Part shown: positions 49,601 to 63,100 of the stretch, piece after piece
Layout: every line of letters begins with the position of its first letter
Position numbering within the stretch: the stretch's first letter is position 1
Notes under the pieces: generated by a model
What the model was told of the DNA's origin: nothing
Seen by the model: only the letters and a program-made list of their open reading frames with translations
Database searches by the model: none
Translations under genes and position numbers: made by a program
Assembly: GCA_964036275.1 (NCBI GenBank)
Contig: OZ038435.1
Span: forward strand, 22,240,559 to 22,304,558
DNA: 64,000 nt
Reading direction: 5' to 3'
Source: Litoditis marina
Lineage: Eukaryota > Nematoda > Chromadorea > Rhabditida > Rhabditidae

Positions 49601-52600
49601 GACTTAGTACACGCAGGGAGAACATAATTGTAATTGTCTAAACATGACCGATTAATGTAGTAAGCCAGTGTTGATAAACCTTCTCTTACGTTACTTTCAT
49701 GAAGTTATATGTTACTCATTGAGAATAAGTTGATGTTTCGAGGTTCCTCCCAATTTCCCACGAGAAACGTGACTTAGTACACGCAGGGAAAACACAATTG
49801 TAATTGTCTAAACATGACCAATTTAATGTAGTAGGCCAGTGTTGAGAACCTTCTCTTACGTTACTTTCATGAAGTAATATGTTACTCATTGAGAATAAAT
49901 TGATGTTTCGAGGTTCCTCCCAATTTTCACGAGATACGTGACTTAGTACACGCAGGGAGAACATAATTGTTATTGTCTAAACACGACCGATTTAATGTAG
50001 TAGGCCAGTGTTGATAAACCAGCTCTTACGTTATTTTCATTGAGAATATGTTACTCATTGAGATAAGTTGATGTCTCGAGGTTCCTCCCAATTTCCCACG
50101 AGACACGTGACTTAGTACACGCAGGGAGAACATAATTGTAAGTGTCTTAACATGACCGATTTAATGTAGTAGGCCAGTGTTGATAAACCTTCTCTTACGT
50201 TACCTTCATGAAGTTATATGTACTCATTGAGAATAAGTTGATGTCTCGAGGTTCCTCCCAATTTCCCACGAGACACGTGACTTAGTACACGCAGGGAGAA
50301 CATAATTGTAATTGTCTTAACATGACCGATTTAATGTAGTAGGCCAGTGTTGATAAACCTTCTCTTACGTTACTTTCATGAAGTTATATGTTACTCATTG
50401 AGAATAAGTTGATGTCTCGAGGTTCCTCCAATTTCCCACGAGACACGTGACTTAGTACACGCAGGAGAACATAATTGTAATTGTCTTAACATGACCGATT
50501 TAATGTAGTAGGCCAGTGTTGATAACCTTCTCTTACGTTACTTTCATGAAGAATATGTTACTCATTGAGAATAAATTGATGTTTCGAGGTTCCTCCCGAT
50601 TTCCCACGAGACACGTGACTAGTACACGCAGGGAAAACACAATTGTAATTGTATAAACATGACCGATTTAATGTAGTAGGGCAGTGTTGATAAACCTTCT
50701 CTTACGTTACTTTCATGAAGTAATATGTTACTCATTGAGAATAAATTGATGTTTCAAGGTTCCTCCCAATTTCCCACGAGACACGTGACTCAGTACACGC
50801 AGGGAGAACATAATTGTAACTGTCTAAACATGACCGATTTAATGTAGTAGGCCAGTGTTGATGAACCTTCTTTTACGTTACTTTCATGAAGTAATATGTT
50901 ACTCATTGAGAATAAATTGATGTTTCGAGGTTCCTCCCCAATTTCCCACGAGACACGTGACTTAGTACACGCAGGGAGAACATAAGTGTTATTGTCTAAA
51001 CACGACCGATTTAATGTAGTAGGCCAGTGTTGATAAACCAGCTCTTACGTTATTTTCATTGAGTAATATGTTACTCATTGAGAATAAATTGATGTCTCGA
51101 GGTTTTTCCCGATTTCCCACAAGACACGTGACTTAGTACACGCAGGGAGACATAATTGTAAATTGTCTAAACATAGACCGATTTAATGTAGTAGGCCAGT
51201 GTGATAAACCTTCTCTTACGTTACTTTCATGAAGTTATATGTTACTCATTGAGAATAAGTTGATGTTTCGAGGTTCCTCCCAATTTTCCACGAGACACGT
51301 GACTTAGTACACGCAGGGAGAACATAAGTGTTATTGTCTAAACACGACCGATTTAATGTAGTAGGCCAGTGTTGATAAACCAGCTCTTACGTTAATTTTC
51401 AGTGAGTAATATGTTACTCATTGAGAATAAATTGATGTCTCGAGGTTTTTCCCGATTTCCCACAAGACACGTGACTTAGTACACGCAGGGAGAACATAAT
51501 TGTAATTGTCTAACATGACCGATTTAATGTAGTAGGCAGTGTTGATAAACCTTCTCTTACGTTACTTTCATGAAGTTATATGTTACTCATGAGAATAAGT
51601 TGATGTTTCGAGGTCCTCCCAATTTCCCACGAGAAACGTGACTTAGTACACGCAGGAGAACATAATTGTAATTGTCTAAACATGACAATTTAATGTAGTA
51701 GGCCAGTGTTGATAAACCTTCTCTTACGTTACTTTCATGAAGTAATATGTTACTCATTGAGAATGACGATTCAATGTAGTAGGCCAGTGTTGATAACCTC
51801 TCTTACGTTACTTTCATGAAGTAATATGTTACTCATTGAGAATAAATTGATGTCTCGAGTTTTTCCCGATTTCCCACAAGACACGTGCCTTAGTACACGC
51901 AGGGAGAACATAATTGTATTGTCTAAACACGACCGATTTAATGTAGTAGGCCAGTGTTGATAAACCAGCTCTTACGTATTTTCATTGAGTAATATGTTCC
52001 TCATTGAGAATAAATTGATGTCTCGAGGTTTTTCCCGATTTCCCACAAGACACGTGACTTAGTACACGCAGGGAGTACATAATTGTAATTGTCTAACATG
52101 ACCGATTAATGTAGTAAGCCAGTGTTGATAAACCTTCTCTTACGTTACTTTCATGAAGTTATATGTTACTCATTGAGAATAAGTTGATGTTTCGAGGTTC
52201 CTCCCAATTTCCACGAGAAACGTGACTTAGTACACGCAGGGAGACATAATTGTAATTGTCTAAACATGACCAATTTAATGTAGTAGGCCAGTGTTGATAA
52301 ACCTTCTCTTACGTTACTTTCATGAAGTAATATGTTACTCATTGAGAATAAATTGATGTTTCGAGGTTCCTCCCAATTTTCCACGAGATACGTGACTTAG
52401 TACACGCAGGAGAACATAATTGTTATTGTCTAAACACGACCGATTTAATGTAGTAGGCCAGTGTTGATAAACCAGCTCTTACGTTATTTTCATTGAGTAA
52501 TATGTTACTCATTGAGAATAAGTTGATGTCTCGAGGTCCTCCCAATTTCCCACGAGACACGTGACTTAGTACACGCAGGAGAACATAATTGTAAGTGTCT

Positions 52601-54123
52601 TAACATGACCGATTAATGTAGTAGGCCAGTGTTGATAAACCTTCTCTTACGTTACTTTCATGAAATTATGTGTTACTCATTGAGAATAAGTTGATGTTTC
52701 GAGGTTCCTCCCAATTTCCCACGAGAAACGTGACTTAGTACACGCAGGGAGAACATAATTGTAATTGTCTAACATGACCGATTTAATGTAGAAGGCCAGT
52801 GTTGATAAACCTTCTCTTACGTTACTTCATGAAGTTATATGTTACTCATTGAAAATAATTGATGTCTCGAGGTTCCTCCCAATTTCCCACGACACACGTG
52901 ACTTAGTACACGCAGGGAGAACATATGTAATTGTCTAAACATGACCAATTTAATGTAGTAGGCCAGTGTTGATAAACCTTCTCTTACGTTACTTTCATGA
53001 AGTAATATGTTACTCATGAGAATAAATTGATGTTTCAAGGTTCCTCCCAATTTCCCACGAGAAACGTGACTTAGTACACGCAGGGAGAACATAATTGTAA
53101 TTGTCTAAACATGACCGATTTAATGTAGTAGGCCAGTGTTGATAAACCTTCTCTTACGTTACTTTCATGAAGTAATATGTTACTCATTGAGAATAAATTG
53201 ATGTCTCGAGGTTTTTCCCGATTTCCCACAAGACACGTGACTTAGTACACGCAGGGATACATAATTGTAATTGTCTAAACATGACCGTTTAATGTAGTAG
53301 GCCAGTGTTGATAACCTTCTCTTACGTTACTTTCATGAAGTTATATGTTACTCATTGAGAATAAGTTGATGTTTCGAGGTTCCTCCCAATTTCCCACGAG
53401 AAACGTGACTTAGTACACGCAGGGAGAACATAATTGTAATTGTCTAAACATGACCGATTTAATGTAGTAGGCCAGTGTTGATGAACCTTCTCTACGTTAC
53501 TTTCATGAAGTAATATGTTAACTCATTGAGAATAAATTGATGTTTCAAGGTTCCTCCCAATTTCCCACGAGAAACGTGACTCAGTACACGCAGGGAGAAC
53601 ATAATTGTAATTGTCTAAACACGACCGATTTAATGTAGTAGGCCAGTGTTGATAAACCAGCTCTTACGTTATTTTCATTGAGTAATATGTTACTCATTGA
53701 GAATAAGTTGATGTCTCGAGGTTCCTCCCAATTTCCCACGAGACACGTGACTTAGTACACGCAGGGAGAACATAATTGTAAGTGTCTTAACATGACCGAT
53801 TTAATGTAGTAGGCCAGTGTTGATAAACCTTCTCTTACGTTACTTTCATGAAGTTATGTGTTACTCATTGAGAATAAGTTGATGTTTCGAGGTTCCTCCC
53901 AATTTCCCACGAGAAACGTGACTTAGTACACGCAGGGAGAACATAATTGTAATTGTCTAAACATGACCGATTTAATGTAGAAGGCCAGTGTGATAAACCT
54001 TCTCATACGTTACTTTCATGAAGTTATATGTTACTCATTGAAAATAAATTGATGTCTCGAGGTTCTCCCAATTTCCCACGACACACGTGACTTAGTACAC
54101 GCAGGGAGAACATATGTAATTGT
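43468..54123 (+). repeat. 171-bp satellite array, indel-rich portion
   Basis: Same monomer and orientation as the preceding 43 kb, but private one-base indels now occur every monomer or so. Examples are a lost T in the T-run at about 43,468, an extra C at about 43,492 (ACACCGTGAC), lost Ts at about 43,627 and 43,632, GCAGGAG for GCAGGGAG at about 43,680 and a lost A at about 43,716. Real shared variants persist beneath this noise: GATTTATTG occurs at 42,861 and 46,853, and GATTTGATG at about 43,035 and 47,028. I infer raw or low-coverage long-read sequence. About 9.84 kb of it, from 44,284, is the left arm of the palindrome. Confidence 0.92.
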
Positions 54124-54144
54124 CTAACAATTACATATGTCTCC
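54106..54144. other. Palindrome axis with 3-nt loop
   Basis: AACATATGTAATTGT ends at 54,123. CTA occupies 54,124-54,126, and ACAATTACATATGT begins at 54,127. The arms therefore meet with a 3-nt spacer, centred at 54,125. The turn falls in the middle of a 169-bp class J monomer (about position 70), not at a monomer boundary. An almost spacer-free turn at an arbitrary point fits a foldback read or a hairpin-mediated inverted duplication better than two arrays meeting head to head. Confidence 0.93.
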
Positions 54145-57100
54145 TGCGTTGTACTAAGTCACGTGTGTCGTGGGAAAATTGGGAGGAACCTCGAGACATC
54201 AATTTATTTTCAATGAGTAACATATAACTCATGAAAGTAACGTAAGAGAAGGTTTATCACACTGGCCTTCTACATTAAATCGGTCATGTTTAGACAATAA
54301 CAATTATGTTCTCCCTGCGTGTACTAAGTCACGTTCTCGCTGGGAAATTGGGAGGAACCTCGAAACATCAACTTATTCTCAATGAGTAACACATAACTTC
54401 ATGAAAGGTAACGTAAGAGAAGGTTTATCAACACTGGCCTACTACATTTAAATCGGTCATGTTAAGACACTTACAATTATGTTCTCCCTGCGTGTACTAA
54501 GTCACGTGTCTCGTGGGAAATTGGGAGGAACCTCGAGACATCAACTTATTCTCAATGAGTAACATTTTACTCAATGAAAATAACGTAGAGCTGGTTTATC
54601 AACACTGGCCTACTACATTAAATCGGTCGTGTTTAGACAATTACAATTATGTTCTCCCTGCGTGTACTGAGTCACGTTTCTCGTGGGGAAATTGGGGGAA
54701 CCTTGAAACATCAATTTATTCTCAATGAGTAACATATTACTTCATGAAAGTAACGTACGAGAAGGTTCATCAACACTGGCCTACTACATTAAATCGGTCA
54801 TGTTTAGACAATTACAATTTGTTCTCCCTGCGTGTACTAAGTCACGTTTCTCGTGGGAAATTGGGAGGAACCTCGAAACATCAACTTATTCTCAATGAGT
54901 AACATATAACTTCATGAAGTAACGTAAGAAGAAGGTTTATCAACACTGGCCTACTACATTAAACGGTCATGTTTAGACAATTACAATTATGTTATCCCTG
55001 CGTGTACTAAGTCCACGTGTCTTGTGGGAAATCGGAAAAACCTCGAGACATCAATTCTATTCTCAAGAGTAACATATTACTTCATGAAAGTAACGTAAGA
55101 GAAGGTTTATCAACACTGGCCTACTACATTAAATCGGTCATGTTTAGACAATTACAATTATGTTCTCCTGCGTGTACTAAGTCACGTTTCTCGTGGGAAA
55201 TTGGGAGAACCTTGAAACATCAATTTATTCTCAATGAGTAACATATTACTTCATGAAAGTAACGTAAGAGAAGGTTTATCAACACTGGCCTACTACATAA
55301 ATTGGTCATGTTTAGACAATTACATATGTTCTCCCTGCGTGTACTAAGTCACGTGTGTCGTGGGAAATTGGGAGGAACCTACGAGACATCAATTTATTTT
55401 CAATGAGTAACATATAACTTCATGAAAGTAACGTAAGAGAAGGTTTATCAACCACTGGCCTTTCTACATTAAATCGGTCATGTTTAGACAATTACAATTA
55501 TGTTCTCCCTGCGTGTACTAAGTCACGTTTCTCGTGGAGAAATTGGGAGGAACCTCGAAACATCAACTTATTCTCAATGAGTAACACATAATTTCATGAA
55601 AGTCACGTAAGAGAAGGTTTATCAACACTGGCCTACTACATTAAATCGGTCATGTTAAGACACTTACAATTATGTTCTCCCTGCGTGTACTAAGTCACGT
55701 GTCTCGTGGGAAATTGGGAGGAACCTCGAGACATCAACTTATTCTCAATGAGAACATATTACTCAATGAAAATAACGTAAGAGCTGGTTTATCAACACTG
55801 GCCTACTACATTAAATCGTCGTGTTTAGACAATAACAATTATGTTCTCCCTGCGTGTACTAAGTCACGTATCTCGTGGAAAATTGGGAGGAACCTCGAAA
55901 CATCAATTTATTCTCAATGAGTAACATATTACTTCATGAAGTAACGTAAGAGAAGGTTTATCAACACTGGCCTACTACATTAAATTGGTCATGTTTAGAC
56001 AATTACAATTATGTTCTCCTGCGTGTACTAAGTCACGTTCTCGTGGGAAATTGGGAGGACCTCGGAAACATCAACTTATTCTCAATGAGTAACATATAAC
56101 TTCATGAAAGTAACGTAAGAGAAGGTTTATCAACACTGGCTTACTACATTAAATCGGTCATGTTTTAGACAATTACAATTATGTACTCCCTGCGTGTACT
56201 AAGTCACGTGTCTTGTGGGAAATCGGGAAAAACCTCGAGACATCAATTTATTCTCAATGAGTAACATATTACTCAATGAAAATAACGTAAGAGCTGTTTA
56301 TCAACACTGGCCTACTACATTAAATCGGTCGTGTTTAGACAATAACAATATGTTCTCCCTGCGTGTACTAAGGCACGTGTCTTGTGGGAACTCACGGGAA
56401 AAACCTCGAGACATCAATTTATTCTCAATGAGTAACAATATACTTCATGAAAGTAACGTAAGAGAAGGTTTATCAACACTGGCCTACTACATTGAATCGG
56501 TCATTCTCAATGAGTAACATATTACTTCATGAAAGTAACGTAAGAGAGGTTTATCAACACTGGCCTACTACATTAAATTGGTCATGTTTAGACAATTACA
56601 ATTATGTTCTCCCTGCGTGTACTAAGTCACGTTTCTCGTGGGAAATTGGGAGGAACCTCGAAACATCAACTTATTCTCAATGAGTAACATATAACTTCAT
56701 GAAAGTAACGTAAGAGAGGTTTATCAACACTGGCCTACTACATTAAATCGGTCATGTTTAGACAATTACAATTATGTTCTCCCTGCGTGTACTAAGTCAT
56801 GTGTCTTGTGGGAAAATCGGAAAAACCTCGAGACATCAAATTTATTCTCAATGAGTAACATATTACTCAATGAAAATAACGTAAGAGCTGGTTTATCAAC
56901 ACTGGCCTACTACATTAAATCGGTCGGTTTAGACAATAACACTTATGTTCTCCCTGCGTGTACTAAGTCACGTGTCTCGTGGAAATTGGGAGGAACCTCG
57001 AAACATCACTTATTCTCAATGAGTAACATATAACTTCATGAAAGTAACGTAAGAGAAGGTTTATCAACACTGGCCTACTACATTAAATCGGTCATGTTTA

Positions 57101-60100
57101 GACAATTACAATTATGTTCTCCCTGCGTGTACTAAGTCACGTGTCTTGTGGGAAATCGGGAAAAACTCGAGACATCAATTTATTCTCAATGAGTAACATA
57201 TTACTCAATGAAAATAACGTAAGAGCTGGTTTATCAACACTGGCCTACTACATTAAATCGGTCGTGTTTAGACAATAACACTTATGTTCTCCCTGCGTGT
57301 ACTAAGTCCGTGTCTCGTGGGAAATTGGGAGGAACCCTCGAAACATCAATTTATTCTCAATGAGTACACATATTACTTCATGAAAGTAACGTAAAAGAAG
57401 GTTCATCAACACTGGCCTACTACATTAAATCGGTCATGTTTAGACAGTTACAATTATGTTCTCCCTGCGTGTACTGAGGTCACGTGTCTCGTGGGAAATT
57501 GGGAGGAACCTTGAAACATCAATTTATTCTCAATGAGTAACATATTACTTCATGAAAGTAACGTAAGAGAAGGTTTATCAACACTGCCCTACTACATTAA
57601 ATCGGTCATGTTTATACAATTACAATTGTGTTTTCCCTGCGTGTACTAAGTCACGTGTCTCGTGGGAAATCGGGAGGAACCTCGAAACATCAATTTATTC
57701 TCAATGAGTAACATATTCTTCATGAAAGTAACGTAAGAGAAGGTTTATCAACACTGGCCTACTACCATTAAATCGGTCATGTTAAGACAATTACAATTAT
57801 GTTCTCCTGCGTGTACTAAGTCACGTGTCTCGTGGGAAATTGGGAGGAACCTCGAGACATCAACTTATTCTCAATGAGTAACATATAACTTCATGAAAGT
57901 AACGTAAGAGAGGTTATCAACACTGGCCTACTACATTAAATCGGTCATGTTAAGACAATTACAATTATGTTCTCCCTGCGTGTACTAAGTCACGTGTCTC
58001 GTGGGAAATTGGGAGGAACCTCGAGACATCAACTTATTCTCAATGAGTAACATATAACTTCATGAAGGTAACGTAAGAGAAGGTTATCAACACTGGCCTA
58101 CTACATTAAATCGGTCATGTTAAGACACTTACAATTATGTTCTCCCTGCGTGTACTAAGTCACGTGTCTCGTGGGAAATTGGGAGGAACCCTCGAGACAT
58201 CAACTTATTCTCAATGAGTAACATATTACTCAATGAAAATAACGTAAGAGCTGGTTTATCAACACTGGCCTACTACATTAAATCGGTCGTGTTTAGACAA
58301 TAAACAATTATGTTCTCCCTGCGTGTACTAAGTCACGTATCTCGTGGAAAAATTGGGAGGAACCTCGAAACATCAATTTATTCTCAATGAGTAACATATT
58401 ACTTCATGAAAGTAACGTAAGAGAAGGTTTATCATACACTGGCCTACTACATTAAATTGGTCATGTTTAGACAATTACAATTGTGTTTTCCCTGCGTGTA
58501 CTAAGTCACGTTTCTCGTGGGAAATTGGGAGGAACCTCGAACATCAACTTATTCTCAATGAGTAACATATAACTTCATGAAAGTAACGTAAGAGAAGGTT
58601 TATCAACACTGGCTTACTACATTAATCGGTCATGTTTAGACAATTACAATTATGTTCTCCCTGCGTGTACTAAGTCACGTGTCTCGTGGGAAATTGGGAG
58701 AAACCTCGAGACATCAACTTATTCTCAATGAGTAACATATAACTTCATGAAGGTAACGTAGAGAAGGTTTATCAACACTGGCCTACTACATTAAATCGGT
58801 CATGTTAAGACACTTACACTTATGTTCTCCCTGCGTGTACTAAGTCCACGTGTCTCGTGGGAAATTGGAGGAACCTCGAGACATCAACTTATTCTCAATG
58901 AGTAACATATAACTTCATGAAAGAACGTAAGAGAAGGTTATCAACACTGACCTACTACATTAAATCGGTCATGTTTAGACAATTACAATTATGTTCTCCC
59001 TGCGTGTACTAAGTCACGTGTCTCGTGGGAAATTGGGAGGAACCTCGAGACATCAATTTAATCTCAATGAGTAACATATAACTTCATGAAAGTAACGTAA
59101 GAGAAGGTTATCAACACTAACCTACTACATTAAATCGGTCATGTTAAGACACTTACAATTATGTTCTCCCTGCGTGTCCTAAGTCACGTGTCTCGTGGGA
59201 AATCGGGAGGAACCTCGAAACATCAATTTATTCTCAATGGTAACATATAACTTCATGAAGTAACGTAAGAGAAGGTTTATCAACACTGGCCTACTACATT
59301 AATCGGTCATGTTAAGACAATTACAATTATGTTCTCCCTGCGTGTACTAAGTCACGTGTCTCGTGGAAATTGGGAGGAACCTCGAGACATCAACTTATCT
59401 CAATGAGTACATATAACTTCATGAAGGTAACGTAAGAGAAGGTTTATCAACACTGGCCTACTACATTAAATCGGTCATGTTAAGACACTTACAATTATGT
59501 TCTCCCTGCGTGTACTAAGTCACGTGTCTCGTGGAAATTGGGAGGAACCTCGAGACATCAACTTATTCTCAATGAGTAACATATTACTCAATGAAAATAA
59601 CGTAAGAGCTGGTTTATCAACACTGGCCTACTACATTAAATCGGTCGTGTTTAGACAATAACAATTATGTTCTCCCCTGCGTGTACTAAGTCACGTATCT
59701 CGTGGAAAATTGGAGGAACCTCGAAACATCAATTTATTCTCAATGAGTAACATATTACTTCATGAAAGTAACGTAAGAGAAGTTTATCAACACTGGCCTA
59801 CTACATTAAATTGGTCATGTTTAGACAATTACAATTGTGTTTCCCTGCGTGTACTAAGTCACGTTTCTCGTGGGAAATTGGGAGGAACCTCGAAACATCA
59901 ACTTATTCTCATGAGTAACATATAACTTCATGAAAGTAACGTAAGAGAAGGTTTATCAACACTGGCTTACTACATTTAATCGGTCATGTTTAGACAATTA
60001 CAATTATGTTCTCCCTGCGTGTACTAAGTCACGTGTCTTGTGGGAAATCGGGAAAACCTCGAGACATCAATTTATTCTCAATGAGTAACATATTACTCAA

Positions 60101-63100
60101 TGAAAATAACGTAAGAGCTGGTTTATCAACACTGGCCTACTACATTAAATCGGTCGTGTTTAGACAATAACAATTATGTTCTCCCTGCATGTACTAAGGC
60201 ACGTGTCTCGTGGAAAATTGGAAGGAACCTCGAAACATCAATTTATTCTCAATGAGTAACATATTACTTCATGAAAGTAACGTAAGAGAAGGTTTATCAC
60301 ACTGGCCTACTACATTAAATCGGTCATGTTTAGACAATAACAATTATGTTCTCCCTGCGTGTACTAAGTCACGTGTCTCGTGGGAAATCGGGAGGAACCT
60401 CGAAACATCAATTTATTCTCAATGAGTAACATATTCTTCATGAAAGTAAACGTAAGAGAAGGTTTATCAACACTGGCCTACTACATTAAATCGGTCATTC
60501 TCAATGAGTAACATATAACTTCATGAAAGTAACGTAAGAGAAGGTTTATCAACACTGGCCTACTACATTAAATTGGTCATGTTTAGACAATTACAATTAT
60601 GTTCTCCCTGCGTGTACTAAGTCACGTTTCTCGTGGGAATTGGGAGGAACCTCGAAACATCAACTTATTCTCAATGAGTAAATATAACTTCATGAAAGTA
60701 ACGTAAGAGAAGGTTTATCAACACTGGCCTACTACATTAAATCGGTCATGTTTAGACAATTACAATTATGTTCTCCCTGCGTGTACTAAGTCACGTGTCT
60801 TGTGGAAATCGGAAAACCTCGAGACATCAATTTATTCTCAATGAGTAACATATTACTCAATGAAAATAACGTAAGAGCTGGTTTATCACCACTGGCCTAC
60901 TACATTAAATCGGTCGTGTTTAGACAATAACAATTATGTTCTCCCTGCGTGTACTAAGTCACGTGTCTCGTGGAAAATTGGGAGGACCTCGAAACATCAA
61001 TTTATTCTCAATGAGTAACATATTACTTCATGAAAGTAACGTAAGAGAAGGTTTATCAACACTGGCTTACTACATTAAATCGGTCATGTTTAGACAATAA
61101 CAATTATGTTCTCCCTGCGTGTACTAAGTCACGTGTCCCGTGGGAAATTGGGAGGACCTCGAAACATCAATTTATTCTCAATGAGTAACATATTACTTCA
61201 TGAAAGTAACGTAAAGAAGGTTCATCAACACTGGCTACTACATCAAATCGGTCATGTTTAGACAGTTACAATTATGTTCTCCCTGCGTGTACTGAGTCAC
61301 GTGTCTCGTGGGAAATTGGGAGGAACCTTGAAACATCAATTTATTCTCAATGAGTAACATATTACTTCATGAAAGTAACGTAGAGAAGGATTATCACACT
61401 GCCCTACTACAATAAATCGGTCATGTTTAGACAATTACAATTGTGTTTTCCTGCGTGTACTAAGTCACGTGTCTCGTGGGAAATCGGGAGGAACCTCGAA
61501 ACATCAACTTGTTCTCAATGAGTAACATATAACTTCATGAAAGTAACGTAAGAGAAGGTTATCAACACTGACCTACTACAATTAAATCGGTCATGTTTAG
61601 ACAAATTACAATTATGTTTCTCCCTGCGTGTACTAAGTCACGTGTCTCGTGGGAAATTGGAGGAACCTCGAGACATCAATTTAATCTCAATGAGTAACAT
61701 ATAACTTCATGAAAGTAACGTAAGAGAAGGTTTATCAACACTGGCCTACTACATTAAATCGGTCATGTTTAGACAATTACCAATTATGTTCTCCCTGCGG
61801 TGTACTAAGTCACGTGTCTTGTGGGAAATCGGGAAAAACCTCGAGACATCAATTTATTCTCAATGAGTAACATATTACTCAATGAAAATAACGTAAGAGC
61901 TGGTTTATCAACACTGGCCTACTACATTTAATCGGTCGTGTTTAGACAATAACACTTATGTTCTCCCTGCGTGTACTAAGTCACGTGTCTCGTGGAAAAT
62001 TGGGAGGAACCTCGAAACATCAATTTATTCTCAATGAGTAACATATTACTTCATGAAAGTAACGTAGAGAAGGTTATCAACACTGGCCCTACTACATTAA
62101 TCGGTCATGTTTAGACAATAACAATTATGTTCTACCTGCGTGTACTAAGTCACGTGTCTCGTGGGAAATTGGGAGGAACCTCGAAACATCAATTTATTCT
62201 CAATGAGTAACATATTACTTCATGAAAGTAACGTAAAAGAAGGTCATCAACACTGGCCTACTACATTAAATCGGTCATGTTTAGACAGTTACAATTATGT
62301 TCTCCCTGCGTGTACTGAGTCACGTGTCTCGTGGGAAATTGGGAGGAACCTTGAAACATCAATTTATTCTCAATGAGTAAACATATTACTTCATGAAAGT
62401 AACGTAAGAGAAGGTTTATCAACACTGCCCTACTACATTAAATCGGTCATGTTTATACAATTACAATTGTGTTTTCCCTGCGTGTACTAAGTCACGTGTC
62501 TCGTGGGAAATCGGGAGGAACCTCGAAACATCAATTTATTCTCAATGAGTAACATATTCTTCATGAAAGTAACGTAAGGAAGGTTTATCAACACTGGCCT
62601 ACTACATTAAATCGGGTCATGTTAAGACAATTACAATTATGTTCTCCCTGCGTGTACTAAGTCAAGTGTCTCGTGGGAAATTGGGAGGAACCTCGAGACA
62701 TCAACTTATTCTCAATGAGTAACATATAACTTCATGAAAGTAACGTAAGAGAAGGTTATCAACACTGGCCTACTACATTAAATCGGTCATGTTAAGACAA
62801 TTACAATTATGTTCTCCCTGCGTGTACTAAGTCACGTGTCCTCGTGGGAAATTGGGAGAAACCTCGAGACATCAACTTATTCTCAATGAGTAACATATAA
62901 CTTCATGAAGGTAACGTAAGAGAGAAGTTTATCAACACTGGCCTACTACATTAAATCGGTCATGTTAAGACACTTACACTTATGTTCTCCCTGCGTGTAC
63001 TAAGTCACGTGTCTCGTGGGAAATTGGGAGGAACCTCGAGACATCAACTTATTCTCAATGAGTAACATATAACTTCATGAAAGTAACGTAAGAGAAGGTT

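Noticed and set aside
56215..56517. 100-codon open frame, the longest in the window
   Set aside because: It lies in the inverted noisy arm, spans indel-altered monomers, and its translation is the same satellite peptide seen everywhere. It is an error-driven frame.
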